Position numbers and translations under genes: made by a program
Shown here: positions 54,855 through 64,000 of the stretch, one piece after another
Position numbering within the stretch: position 1 is the first letter of the stretch
Layout of the letters: each line of letters starts with the position of its first letter
The notes under the pieces: generated by a model
The model's input: only the letters and a program-made list of their open reading frames with translations
What the model was told of the DNA's origin: nothing
Database searches by the model: none
Source: Carposina sasakii
Lineage: Eukaryota > Arthropoda > Insecta > Lepidoptera > Carposinidae
Reading direction: 5' to 3'
Assembly (NCBI GenBank): GCA_014607495.2
Contig: CP053160.1
Coordinates: 5,084,001-5,148,000 of the forward strand
Length of the DNA: 64,000 bases

Positions 54855-57800
54855 TTGTCTCGTCTCGGTATCGTACGGGACGCTCTCCACATAACAAAAT
54901 CGATACCCCTTCTAAATCCTACTCGACATCGCTACATGATGATCTGTCTCAATCCACTGTATCCGTGCAGCCACACAGAAGTGCTGGTCTGTCACAACCC
55001 ACTGTATCCGTGCAGCCACACAGAAGTGCTGGTCTGTCACAACCCACTGTATCCGTGCAGACACACAGAAGTGCTGGTCTGTCACAACCCACTGTATCCG
55101 TGCAGCCACACAGAAGTGCTGGTCTGTCACAACCCACTGTATCCGTGCAGCCACACAGAAGTGCTGGTCTGTCACAATCCACTGTTTCCACACAACCACA
55201 CGTATGTGCTGACCCTCCTAAATCCTCTATACCCGAGCAGAACATGCGACAAAATTTGGAATCAAATATATTTGAAATATCGAATAATCCTGCATTAATG
55301 CTATTACCCCATGTTCTTGTCGAATCCCCTGTATCCAATACTCCGTTAACCCTCCTTGTAGACTCAGGATCCTCTGTATCCCTTCTGAAACATTCATGTA
55401 TAGAAAATCAACCTAAACTTACAAAAGAACTTATCCAATTAAAAGGCATTGATTCATCGGAAGAATCAATACAAACCAGAGGTCACTTTCAATTAAAACT
55501 ACTATTACCTAAACATAATATTTATCATAAATTTCACGTTATTGATAAAATCCACTTACCTTATGATGGCATAATAGGTTCCGATCTGCTTAACGCTCAT
55601 AATTGCAATATAGATTATACCACTAATGCTCTTTACATAGGTAAGTCGTCTCTGAAGTTGCTATTCCATGATCCTGCCTATATAATCCCGGCTAGGACTG
55701 AAACAGTAATTGAATGTTCAGTCCAAAATCCACATATTAAAGAAGGATTAATTCTTGACCAAAAACTGTCTGATAACCTCCTGATCGCTAATTCCCTAGT
55801 ACGTGTAAAGAAAAACAATAGAATAAACATATCAGTTATTAATGTTTCAGAAAAACCTATATCAATAAAATCGAATCTACATTTAAAACTAATTCCGTGT
55901 AACTCGGTAGAATTCAAAGAAACGCCTTCATACCCTATGAATCATATACATACCGAGTTAAACAATATTAAGCGTACAGATGAAGTCTTGAAACAATTAC
56001 GCGTTTCACATCTTAATATGGAGGAAAAGGAATCGCTTTTCCAATTATGCTCCGAATATTCAGACATATTTCATTTACCCGGAGAGCACCTCACTTATAC
56101 TAATGCCCTAAAACACGAAATAAGAACCACAACTGATATACCAATCCACACAAAAACCTACCGTTTCCCAGAAATCCATAAACCTGAAGTCCGAAATCAA
56201 ATTAACAAAATGCTGGAACAAAATATCATAGAACCTTCTAATTCTCCCTGGTCCTCACCCATATGGGTTGTCCCTAAAAAACTAGATGCTTCCAATACCC
56301 AAAAATGGAGAGTCGTCATCGACTACAGAAAATTAAACGACGTCACCATTGGCGATACTTACCCCATTCCACAAATTGCGGAAATACTGGATCAACTTGG
56401 TAACAGTAAATACTTTTCCACTCTAGATCTCGCATCTGGGTTTCACCAGATTTTACTAAATGAAGCTGACAAAGCTAAAACGGCTTTCAACGTCCCTGAG
56501 GGACATTTCCAATTCCTCAGAATGCCTTTCGGGCTTAAAAATGCCCCCTCCACATTTCAGAGACTTATGAACTCTGCCCTATCGGGAATTCAAGGTATAC
56601 GATGCTTTGTCTATTTAGACGACGTCGTTTGCTATGCTTATGATATTAAAAGCCATATTAGTAATCTTAAATCCATTTTTCAAAAGATTCGAGAATTTAA
56701 TTTAAAACTTCAACCCGACAAGTGTGAGTTCTTGCGGCGCGAAGTATGCTACCTAGGTCACGTTATCACTGAAAAAGGTGTTAAACCGAATCCAGATAAA
56801 ATCAAGGCAGTCACTGAATTTCCAATTCCAAACTCACCCAAGGATATAAAATCATTCCTCGGTTTGGTATCTTACTATCGTCGATTTATCCCAGATTTTT
56901 CCAAAACTGCAAAATCCCTTACGTGTCTTCTGAAAAAAGATGTACCCTTTAATTGGGAAAATCAACAACAACTCGCCTTTGAAACCTTAAAACAAAAATT
57001 AACAACTGCTCCTTTACTTATTTACCCAGATTTTTCCAAACCTTTCGTCCTCACTTGCGATGCCTCTAACTATGCCGTAGGTGCTGTACTCTCACAAGGA
57101 CCTATCGGTAAAGATCAACCCGTAGCTTTTGCGTCTCGTACTCTAAACAAAAGCGAAATAAACTACAGCACAACAGAAAAAGAATTGTTAGCTATCTTAT
57201 ATGGTTGTAAAACCTTTCGTCCATATCTATATGGACATACATTTCAAATCGTAACAGACCACAGGCCTTTAAAGTGGTTATTTAATCACAAAGACCCAGG
57301 CAGCAAACTTCAACGCTGGCGGCTAAAGTTGGAAGAATACGACTATGAAATAGTATACCGCAAAGGCCAGTTGAATTCTGCTGCTGATGCTCTTTCTCGA
57401 TACCCTGTGAATCCTATCCTTGACTCCAATCCCTCTGATCCTATTGAGGGTTCTAATATAAACATAGAACCCCTACCTGTGATTCCACAAGAAACCTTGG
57501 AAGAACTAACCCAAGTAGACTTTAGTCCGGTCTATGACCAAAACCTTGATTTTGAACCTCTGAGTCCTACTCCTATTGATCCTCTTTCGATGCCTACTGA
57601 CCCTGTCACGATTCCTATTGATCCGCTTTCAACGTTTAATGAACCAAGTCAAAATCTAGAACCTCAACCTTCAACAAGTAGTCAAAATCCAGAACCTCAA
57701 CCTTCAACAAGTCGTCAAAGCCCTGTAAGCTTACCTGAATCCATGTATCCAAATCAAGAAGAAGTCCCACCAACACCTGAAAATATACTATCATCAGAAG

Positions 57801-59341
57801 AATCCTATAACACATTCCTGAAATCAAACTCAAAATCATATTCCACTCCTATATCCGAACATAATAAAAGTCTGCTTAGAGCAGTGCAACAAGCAATAGT
57901 AATACCTACCTCGATAGATTTGGATGAATCTATTCCTTACGTCCAAGATGTCCTTAGAGCTTGCCCTAGTCCTGATCGCGATGAATTCCTAAAATCCGAG
58001 AGAACTTTGTGCTCATTCTTAACCATTACAGCTTTTAATAAAGTCTATTACTTTATGTTTACAAAAGTTCATCACTTTGATGATCACTCATATCCCGATA
58101 TTTTTAAATCTATAAAAGCCGTACGTGATGAAATAACTTTATATCCTTGGATAAAAGAAATTGGCATTTCCGATTTCAAAAATAATTTCGATAGACATTC
58201 ATTCGCAAAGATTTACAACATGCTAGCCTATCTATTTCAAAATAAAAATATAACTGTACATATTTACCATAATAATATTATATATCCATCACTCAGCGAA
58301 ATTCAGAAAATTCTAAAAGAAAACCATGACATTCCAATGGCTGGACATCTAGGTTCAACAAGAATGTACAACCGCATCAAAGAACAATTTTATTGGAAAA
58401 ACATGGGAAGTGACATTGAAAATTATGTAAAAAAATGTCCCTCGTGTCAAACCAACAAAGCTCTCCGCAAAATAAATAGAGCACCGATGGTTATAACGTC
58501 AATTTCTTCATCTCCATTCGAAAGATTAGCCCTTGATATTGTAGGTCCTCTACCGGAATCCGGCAGAGCTAAACTCAAATATATCTTGACCATGCAAGAT
58601 GACTTAACCAAGTTTACGTTAGCATATCCTATTCGCAGCACTACCGCTGAAGAAACTAGTGAATGTCTCCTCCATTTCATTTCTCTATTCGGTATCCCGA
58701 AACATATACTTACTGACCAAGGTACTAACTTTACATCAGACCTCTTTAAGAAAACATGCGAATTCCTAAAAATCAAACAACTCTGGTCGTCACCTTATCA
58801 CCCGCAGACACAAGGTGCACTAGAACGATCACACTCTACTCTTAAGGAATACCTTAAATCCTATGTAAATAACGGCCAAGATAACTGGCCTAAATATGTA
58901 TATACCTCTATGTTAGCATATAACACCGCCGTGCATTCAACTACGCATTACTCACCATATGAGTTATTATTCGGTCACAAACCTTATATCCCTAATTCAG
59001 TATACGACGATAACTCTAATACTACCTACCCTGAGTATGTGAAGCTATTACAACACCGAATGACTCATTCGCGAAACAAAGCATTAGAATATATAAATCG
59101 ATCTAAGATAAACTCCAAAAACTATTATGACTCGCACACTCGTCCTGTAGAATACAAAGTAGGCGACTTTGTGCTCTTAAAGAATCATCTTCGTCTACGC
59201 AAGGCCCTTTCACCCGTTTGGAAAGGTCCCTACAAGGTTGTCAAAATACATGGCAAACATACCTTATCTCTACTTATAAATAGACGCTATGTAAAACATC
59301 ACTATGATGAAGTTAAACGTTACGTAGCAACTCCTACGTAA
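54839..59341 (+). CDS. pol: Retroviral Pol polyprotein (PR-RT-RNase H-IN)
   Basis: The frame is open from 54839 and is entered by -1 frameshift, giving about 1497 codons after the slip. The order is: the 45-bp repeat region; aspartic protease with LVDSGSSVSLL (DSG at 55361-55369); reverse transcriptase with the WRVVIDYRKLN and FVYLDD motifs (active-site YLDD at 56612-56623); RNase H with LTCDASNYAVGAVLSQ; a proline/serine-rich spacer (about 57400-57850); an extra conserved-looking segment; then integrase with the HHCC finger (58320-58450), DIVGPLP, TDQGTNF, and a YHPQTQGALERSHST block with the catalytic Glu; last a GPY-type chromatin-facing module (WKGPYKV). It copies the RNA into DNA and integrates it. 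No internal stop is present. Confidence 0.95.
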   Translation, partial: NKKRIIVSSRYRTGRSPHNKIDTPSKSYSTSLHDDLSQSTVSVQPHRSAGLSQPTVSVQPHRSAGLSQPTVSVQTHRSAGLSQPTVSVQPHRSAGLSQPTVSVQPHRSAGLSQSTVSTQPHVCADPPKSSIPEQNMRQNLESNIFEISNNPALMLLPHVLVESPVSNTPLTLLVDSGSSVSLLKHSCIENQPKLTKELIQLKGIDSSEESIQTRGHFQLKLLLPKHNIYHKFHVIDKIHLPYDGIIGSDLLNAHNCNIDYTTNALYIGKSSLKLLFHDPAYIIPARTETVIECSVQNPHIKEGLILDQKLSDNLLIANSLVRVKKNNRINISVINVSEKPISIKSNLHLKLIPCNSVEFKETPSYPMNHIHTELNNIKRTDEVLKQLRVSHLNMEEKESLFQLCSEYSDIFHLPGEHLTYTNALKHEIRTTTDIPIHTKTYRFPEIHKPEVRNQINKMLEQNIIEPSNSPWSSPIWVVPKKLDASNTQKWRVVIDYRKLNDVTIGDTYPIPQIAEILDQLGNSKYFSTLDLASGFHQILLNEADKAKTAFNVPEGHFQFLRMPFGLKNAPSTFQRLMNSALSGIQGIRCFVYLDDVVCYAYDIKSHISNLKSIFQKIREFNLKLQPDKCEFLRREVCYLGHVITEKGVKPNPDKIKAVTEFPIPNSPKDIKSFLGLVSYYRRFIPDFSKTAKSLTCLLKKDVPFNWENQQQLAFETLKQKLTTAPLLIYPDFSKPFVLTCDASNYAVGAVLSQGPIGKDQPVAFASRTLNKSEINYSTTEKELLAILYGCKTFRPYLYGHTFQIVTDHRPLKWLFNHKDPGSKLQRWRLKLEEYDYEIVYRKGQLNSAADALSRYPVNPILDSNPSDPIEGSNINIEPLPVIPQETLEELTQVDFSPVYDQNLDFEPLSPTPIDPLSMPTDPVTIPIDPLSTFNEPSQNLEPQPSTSSQNPEPQPSTSRQSPVSLPESMYPNQEEVPPTPENILSSEESYNTFLKSNSKSYSTPISEHNKSLLRAVQQAIVIPTSIDLDESIPYVQDVLRACPSPDRDEFLKSERTLCSFLTITAFNKVYYFMFTKVHHFDDHSYPDIFKSIKAVRDEITLYPWIKEIGISDFKNNFDRHSFAKIYNMLAYLFQNKNITVHIYHNNIIYPSLSEIQKILKENHDIPMAGHLGSTRMYNRIKEQFYWKNMGSDIENYVKKCPSCQTNKALRKINRAPMVITSISSSPFERLALDIVGPLPESGRAKLKYILTMQDDLTKFTLAYPIRSTTAEETSECLLHFISLFGIPKHILTDQGTNFTSDLFKKTCEFLKIKQLWSSPYHPQTQGALERSHSTLKEYLKSYVNNGQDNWPKYVYTSMLAYNTAVHSTTHYSPYELLFGHKPYIPNSVYDDNSNTTYPEYVKLLQHRMTHSRNKALEYINRSKINSKNYYDSHTRPVEYKVGDFVLLKNHLRLRKALSPVWKGPYKVVKIHGKHTLSLLINRRYVKHHYDEVKRYVATPT
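54842..54848 (+). promoter_or_regulatory. -1 ribosomal frameshift site
   Basis: The heptamer A AAA AAC lies in the correct register at the end of gag. A -1 slip there enters exactly the frame of pol, which opens at 54839 after a stop at 54836-54838. A downstream pairing structure was not established by eye. The direct repeats that follow could supply one. Confidence 0.75.
54950..55190 (+). repeat. 45-bp tandem repeat, about five copies
   Basis: Unit GTATCCGTGCAGCCACACAG and onward to TCACAACCCACT, repeated with one or two changes per copy. In the pol frame it encodes VSVQPHRSAGLSQPT about five times. It sits just before the protease domain. Because 45 is a multiple of three, other frames and the opposite strand are also open here. 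Confidence 0.9.
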
Positions 59342-59379
59342 ATAATTATTAGGTACATCAAGTTTACACCTTTTTATAT

Positions 59380-61446
59380 ATGCCTATACCTACTTTAGAA
59401 TATATACCTACATATTATTTAATGTACAATTATATTTCCCTTAAACTTTATACACTTACATACCTTAGATTAATTTTAAGAATAGATATCCTAAATACTA
59501 TACACTTAATCTTATTAATCGATCTAAGTAGTAATCATACACTTATCCTATTTTACAGCGTACCGGCCCAAGGTCAACAAGAATATGTCCGAGCAATTAA
59601 TTCAAGCTCCGGCATATACTTTGATTCAATCGGAGAACTTAAAATTAATGTTGGTCACTTAGATATTGTAACTCCTTTCGATATTTCGCATGTCGAACAC
59701 CATATTCAAAACATTAATACTATATTAGGTACGACACGCTTTATTTGCAATCAAGTCCAAATAGAAGTCCCAAACTACCTAGAATGTCATAATGTTTTAG
59801 AGCCGCTTACTATTAGATATAATGACCTAGTCTCAGCATATTCTTCTATCTCTCATCTAGTAACCAATAATAGATTCAGACGTGAAGCATGGATAGGTGG
59901 CATAGGCAAGTTATCCAAAACTATCTTTGGGACTCTAGACGAAGACGATGCTATTAAATACGACAATGCCTTGCAAAATTTACAGAATAATGATAAAAGA
60001 CTAGCCTCATTAGTAAACGAAAACATATTAATTACGATTTCTACTTTAAGTAAATTTAATAAAACCTTATTTGACTTAAATATTAACGAAGCTAGACTTA
60101 ATAATGCTATCGACAAACATTCGGGAAACATAAAAAATATTTCAGTATTAATTAATGATTTAAATACAAGAGCCAATATTATCTCAATTCTGAATAGCTT
60201 AGAAGCAGCTTTACTCACCTTATCTTTCCAGTTAGAAGACATAACAAACGCTATCGCGTTCAGCAGTCAAAACATCCTTCATCCGGCGATATTGCCTCCC
60301 GCGTTGTTATACCAAGAGCTTGTCGATAACTATAGGCATTTAGATATAGATATGAAATTACCTGTAAGTTTAGAGTTAAGAAACATACATATTTTATTAA
60401 ATATTTCTAATGTAGTGTGCTTTAGTTTGCACAATAAGATAATGTTTGTTCTTAGGATACCGTTAGTATCATCTAAAGACTTTAATTTGTTTCATACATT
60501 TGCTCTCCCGACGCCACATGATAATATGAAACCTAATATGTTCAGTTTTATTGTTCCTAGTACTAAGTATATCGCAATGACCAAAGATAAATCGGAATAT
60601 TGTAACTTAGAGTCACTAGAAAAATGCAGAGCGATAAGTTACCGCAACTACATTTGTGACGTAATGACGGTGTTCCCTACGAGTGCAAATCCCATCTGTG
60701 AAAGTGAACTACTGTCAAATGTGATAAGTGCCTTACCAGTGCAGTGTCAAACGGACTTTATTCATGGAAATATAGATATCTGGAAATCTCTATCCGGTAA
60801 TAGTTGGATTTATGTACAATCCAAAACTACAATATTATACGTCGAATGTATTAATATGAAAATTCAAGAAATTAATATTATCGGAACAGGAATTGTAACT
60901 ATTCCGAATAATTGCATTGCCTATTGTAAAACTACAAAATTAATACCTAAATTCAATAACTTAATGTTTAATATATCTGTAATTAATTCTGATTTCAACA
61001 TCATAAATGATTCATGTTGTACTTTAGATAAATTTAAATTAGAAATAAATACGGAGAATGAGCCTAATATAAAATTAAAAAATATTGACTTAGATACTTT
61101 CACATTAGAATCAAAATTAAAATTAAAATCATTATCTTACGAAACTAATAAACTGATAAATCAACATCAAATAATTAAATATGAGACTCATTACTCCATT
61201 ATATTAATATTGATTATTTCTCTAATTGTGTTATACTGTATGTGTAAACTTTATTTTATAATTAAATCCCACAGCCGTCTATCCTGTCGCTCCTTCCGTT
61301 TACCCCAATCCAATCCTGTAGCTTCAACTGAGCTTCAGTCTATTCAGACTCCTAAACCTGAACCTAAAATCGTCCCTGTTAAGATGCATCAACGTCGACC
61401 AATAGTGGAAGATGTTCCATCTCCTAGTATTAGAGTAAAGATATAA
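59380..61446 (+). CDS. env: Envelope fusion glycoprotein (baculovirus F-like)
   Basis: Open frame of 688 codons. The part before the acceptor at 59558 is probably not translated, so the mature product would start from the leader exon and have about 640 residues. Features seen: a furin-type site R-F-R-R (59872-59883) followed by a glycine-rich fusion-peptide-like stretch, long helical heptad regions after it, many N-glycosylation sites, a cysteine-rich middle, one hydrophobic membrane anchor near 61195-61265, and a basic, proline-rich cytosolic tail. This matches the F-like Env of insect errantiviruses, which sits on the particle surface and drives membrane fusion. No break is seen. Confidence 0.9.
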   Translation: MPIPTLEYIPTYYLMYNYISLKLYTLTYLRLILRIDILNTIHLILLIDLSSNHTLILFYSVPAQGQQEYVRAINSSSGIYFDSIGELKINVGHLDIVTPFDISHVEHHIQNINTILGTTRFICNQVQIEVPNYLECHNVLEPLTIRYNDLVSAYSSISHLVTNNRFRREAWIGGIGKLSKTIFGTLDEDDAIKYDNALQNLQNNDKRLASLVNENILITISTLSKFNKTLFDLNINEARLNNAIDKHSGNIKNISVLINDLNTRANIISILNSLEAALLTLSFQLEDITNAIAFSSQNILHPAILPPALLYQELVDNYRHLDIDMKLPVSLELRNIHILLNISNVVCFSLHNKIMFVLRIPLVSSKDFNLFHTFALPTPHDNMKPNMFSFIVPSTKYIAMTKDKSEYCNLESLEKCRAISYRNYICDVMTVFPTSANPICESELLSNVISALPVQCQTDFIHGNIDIWKSLSGNSWIYVQSKTTILYVECINMKIQEINIIGTGIVTIPNNCIAYCKTTKLIPKFNNLMFNISVINSDFNIINDSCCTLDKFKLEINTENEPNIKLKNIDLDTFTLESKLKLKSLSYETNKLINQHQIIKYETHYSIILILIISLIVLYCMCKLYFIIKSHSRLSCRSFRLPQSNPVASTELQSIQTPKPEPKIVPVKMHQRRPIVEDVPSPSIRVKI
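59551..59559 (+). promoter_or_regulatory. Splice acceptor for env RNA
   Basis: TTTTACAG, pyrimidine-rich upstream, ending at 59558. The next base completes the codon begun by the two bases left over at 53693-53694, after which the env frame continues without shift. Confidence 0.6.
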
Positions 61447-61492
61447 TGTTCATTTTCCCAAACTTCGAATTTCATCCCCGAAGTTTAGTCTA

Positions 61493-61503
61493 CCCCTGGG
61501 AGG
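61493..61503 (+). other. Polypurine tract region
   Basis: A GGGAGG run lies directly before the TGTTAT of the 3' LTR, the expected primer position for plus-strand DNA synthesis. It is short. Confidence 0.6.
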
Positions 61504-61701
61504 TGTTATATATACGTATTGTACCCTTTTTGGCTTACTAAGCTCCAATCTTGCCCCGTCAGTAATTCCTCGCCATAGTGCTCGTCATTCCCACGTTTCC
61601 TGCCAGTCTCGTTCCATCCTCCATACCCGCTAGACGGCTGCCTTATTCTAATTCTAAATTGTAGTTTTTTTAAAAAGCTATTTCCCTCGAGGCTCATAAC
61701 A
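61504..61701 (+). repeat. 3' LTR, 198 bp
   Basis: Same sequence as 53135-53332 by eye, with TG...CA ends. It is followed by the right target duplication GTAC at 61702-61705. Confidence 0.95.
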
Positions 61702-62289
61702 GTACCCTTTATCAAAATAAATACCTTATTTAATAAGCTACTCAAAAAGGTGTAACTTATTATGAGACAGCTTACCAGCAGCTGACCAATAAAGGTTTCG
61801 AAAAATACATTCCGTGGCGCTACAGCCTATAGCAGTGTTATATTGAGGCAAGTAGAATGTAGAACTCTTCTGTTATCATCAGGCGTACTTGTTCAAGCTA
61901 CTCGAGTTTATCGCAAAGTTACTCGGGTTTATTCGTAACTGTTCATTTATAGTAGCAATTTTGGGTGGTTTCCTTGAGGTTGAACTGAAGGCCAAGTCAT
62001 AATCAATATCACAAAATGTGGGATTGAAGTAGATAATAATTATGTGCATGAGTACACCTACTAGGCCAGTAGAACATTCAATATATAGACATTTTTTCTG
62101 AGAACAGTCAGGACTCAGAAAAATATTACATTCTTATTGGTCAGCTATTAATATTGAGAGATGAATCTTAAGTGCCTGGAAGAACTTAGTTCATTTAGGA
62201 ACGGTTCCCTTCCTATGATCTTATAACGTCTACTTGTCGATATGTGTACTTATGCTGTCTATCGATTGACCTACAGTGCTCAGACTGGA

Positions 62290-62520
62290 TCAGGAACACC
62301 ATTAGGTATGCTAATCGCCTACCAAAAAGGAACTGGACAGTAAAAGTGCCGGCCATGGTAGTCGTTTAGACACCGAAAGATAGACGAACAGTGCAACTGG
62401 CTGGATGCTACAGAGCGGCTGCCTGGGGTAGGAGTAAGACGAGATGGAGATGGCGGTATGACCTCGATTCGAGTTTAACTGCATCATGAAAAGGCCTTTG
62501 GATAGCAGTAAGATTCCTAT
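62290..62520 (+). mobile_element. Decayed non-LTR retrotransposon 3' coding remnant
   Basis: Shows the typical end of lepidopteran LINE ORF2 in broken frames: GGCCATGGTAGTCGTTTAGA, CAACTGGCTGGATGCTACAG, CGAGATGGAGATGGCGGTAT and GGCCTTTGGATAGCAG, corresponding to RWR-D-L-D and K-G-L-W-type motifs with stops between. It is not functional. Confidence 0.5.
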
Positions 62521-63780
62521 GCTATAATATATATATATATTATATTGTCAGTTCATCACCTTTGTATTTTTTTAATTTGACTACAAACTTAGGTTACTTG
62601 TTAAAAAAGGTTGTCGCGCCATAGGATAGCACTTTTAAAATTCTTATTAGTCAGCTGTTGGTAAGTTTTTTCATAATTATACCTTTTGAATTTAGTTTAA
62701 TGAAGTGTGCGAATTACGTGAAATCATTATTTTGAATGAATAGGAAAGAATCAGGAAAAAAATTATAAACCTTTTGGTAATTGTACTTTGACAATGCTAA
62801 GTTGATGTCTGTTGTTTTGTCTCCAATGATTATTTATTTATCTAGTTGAATTACTGAAATATACACGTATTTCAGTTTTTTATGCATTTCATTACAAAAT
62901 AGGGCATAACCCTGAAGCCGTATTTTTTTTAAATGGGTCTTCCTACCCATGAAGGTAGAAAATGGGCTGTACTTTTACATCTCAATAGAAATAATACCCG
63001 TTTTCCAGTCATCCTGTATACAAAAAGACAAAATATCAATTACGGTGACATTATTAAATTACGGTGGCCCTCTTTTTTGCCACCGGAGCCACTGGAGTTG
63101 CGACACCGTACTTAGAATTAAGTAACAAATTTCAAATTATAACGGACACTATTATTTTAATTGTAATAATTCATTTGCAATTACGTCGATACATCTAATC
63201 TTTAATCATCTGTAAAATTTCTTTTTAAACAGCCTTTTAGTTTTTTAAATACACATGACACCGTTATATAATAAATTTGTATTCCTGCGGCACCGCAGGT
63301 TATACTTACGTTTTTGGCGGGAAAACTGTTCAGTGTATCAAACATCCTTGTACTTGGTATATGATGGCTTGACAGAGCAGTGCGGGGAAAGATAGCTTAG
63401 CATCCATCTCATTCATTATGATGAAATAGTGTAATGTTCAAAATGCGCCAGCGTTATTGACTTTTTCCGCGGGACATTTTTAAAAAGCTGTTACAGGTAC
63501 TACCGGGTTAAGTTAAATTACTGCTCATGGTGTAAATAATAGTGTCATTTAATGTATTTTTAAAATATGTATGTATTCTGTTAAATTAATTCACCCGAAA
63601 ATTGAAATAGCCAAATTTATTTTTGCAAATGAAGTGGAGACATAGCACCGCAATTAGATTTAGAGCCTTTGATAATTTTTTTAATGCGTAAACAAATAGA
63701 TTTTGGTCTTAAGTTTTAAACGTTAGTCTAGATCACTGTCTGAACTTAATGAAAAAAAATTAATAAATGTGCATTTTGCA
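62521..63780. other. Non-coding region
   Basis: AT-rich with an (AT)n run near 62526-62545. A 60-codon ORF at 62933-63115 is slightly GC-richer but is not recognised. Confidence 0.4.
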
Positions 63781-63890
63781 CTTTCCACTACGATTTTCAT
63801 CCACGCCGCGCTATAAACGTACCTGGGAAATTCACCCACATATGTTTCGCCAACATCCGTGGCTTCCTCAGGATTATAGAAATTAGTAAA
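63781..63890 (-). mobile_element. Repeat fragment with hammerhead-like core
   Basis: On the minus strand CCTGAGGAAGCCACGGATGT is followed by TGGCGAAACATATGTGGGTG. CTGAGGA and GAAA, joined by a GCCA/TGGC stem, fit the conserved core of hammerhead ribozymes (CUGANGA...GAAA) found in some retroelements. The cleavage-site stem is not clear, so the element may only resemble one. Confidence 0.4.
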
Positions 63891-64000
63891 TTAGTAAACC
63901 ACTAATTATGAAACTCTAAAATGTACATTTTGATTGTACAGTACAGTCATAGGTACATTACAGTGAATAAAATATAATGTGCAAATTTAAAGTGTGATCG

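Larger units (their letters stand above)
53135..61701 (+). mobile_element. Complete errantivirus-type endogenous retrovirus (Ty3/gypsy, env-bearing)
   Basis: 8567 bp from the first base of the 5' LTR to the last base of the 3' LTR. The order is LTR, primer site, leader, gag, pol (protease, reverse transcriptase, RNase H, integrase), env, polypurine tract, LTR. Both flanks carry GTAC (53131-53134 and 61702-61705), a 4-bp target duplication. No stop or frameshift breaks any of the three main ORFs. The two LTRs read the same throughout, so the insertion is young. Domain order and an F-like env place it with insect errantiviruses such as gypsy, 17.6 and TED; which lineage is not decided. Confidence 0.95.

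Noticed and set aside
54950..55190. CRISPR-like spaced repeats
   Set aside because: This is a head-to-tail tandem repeat with no spacers inside a coding region of a eukaryotic retroelement.
54912..55338. Minus-strand and other-frame ORFs over the pol repeat (95, 129 and 147 codons)
   Set aside because: They arise because a 45-bp repeat keeps several frames open. The pol frame is the functional one.
59380..59558. N-terminal 59 codons of the long env ORF as the true env start
   Set aside because: No clear signal peptide at its start, and an in-frame spliced leader exon explains the N-terminus better. Kept only as the open frame.
62933..63115. 60-codon ORF
   Set aside because: No recognisable domain, no context and no splice or poly(A) support. 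Chance is the simplest reading.

Overview
The window is nuclear DNA from an insect, almost certainly a moth or butterfly. It is AT-rich and its genes have many short exons with GT-AG introns. It is dense with interspersed repeats of lepidopteran type: a 'CTGCTGGACATAGGCC' repeat, a 'CGCGACTCCGTCCGCGTGG' repeat, tRNA-derived SINEs and many small inverted-repeat elements. No tool was run. Exon borders were read by eye from splice sites and reading-phase agreement.

Seven cellular genes can be built. From left to right they are: a CUE-domain protein of the CUEDC1 type (minus, 3 exons, 1499-3938); a lysosomal LAPTM4-type four-pass membrane protein (minus, 6 exons plus a duplicated candidate exon, 9106-17292); LAMTOR4 of the Ragulator complex (plus, 2 exons, 18993-19396); intronless RFT1 only 29 nt downstream (plus, 19426-21105); CCZ1 of the MON1-CCZ1 Rab7 activator (minus, 11 exons, 21295-25551); an EFHC1/2-type ciliary protein with three DM10 domains (plus, 16 exons, 27104-34576); and a DUOXA-type dual-oxidase maturation factor, the moladietz orthologue (minus, 9 coding exons, 36736-42892). 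LAPTM4, LAMTOR4 and CCZ1 all act on late endosomes or lysosomes and sit side by side. LAPTM4 and LAMTOR4 are divergent over about 1.7 kb. LAMTOR4 and RFT1 look like one two-cistron transcript. RFT1 and CCZ1 converge with nearly overlapping 3' ends.

From about 43 kb to the end there is no cellular gene I can support. That part holds repeats and one complete gypsy-type endogenous retrovirus (errantivirus, 53135-61701). It has two 198-bp LTRs with no difference seen, a 4-bp GTAC target duplication, a primer site, gag, pol joined by a -1 slippery site, env and a polypurine tract. Its leader carries a strong splice donor right after a tiny hydrophobic ORF. That ORF joins in frame to env through an acceptor at 59558, so the env signal peptide is probably encoded 5.9 kb upstream of env.

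Other points of interest are a 1.6-kb inverted-terminal-repeat element (40380-41977) whose ends carry arrays of the palindrome CATTTCATGAAATG, tandem partial duplication of a LAPTM4 exon, a start-stop element between LAMTOR4 and RFT1, and several families of small fold-back elements.
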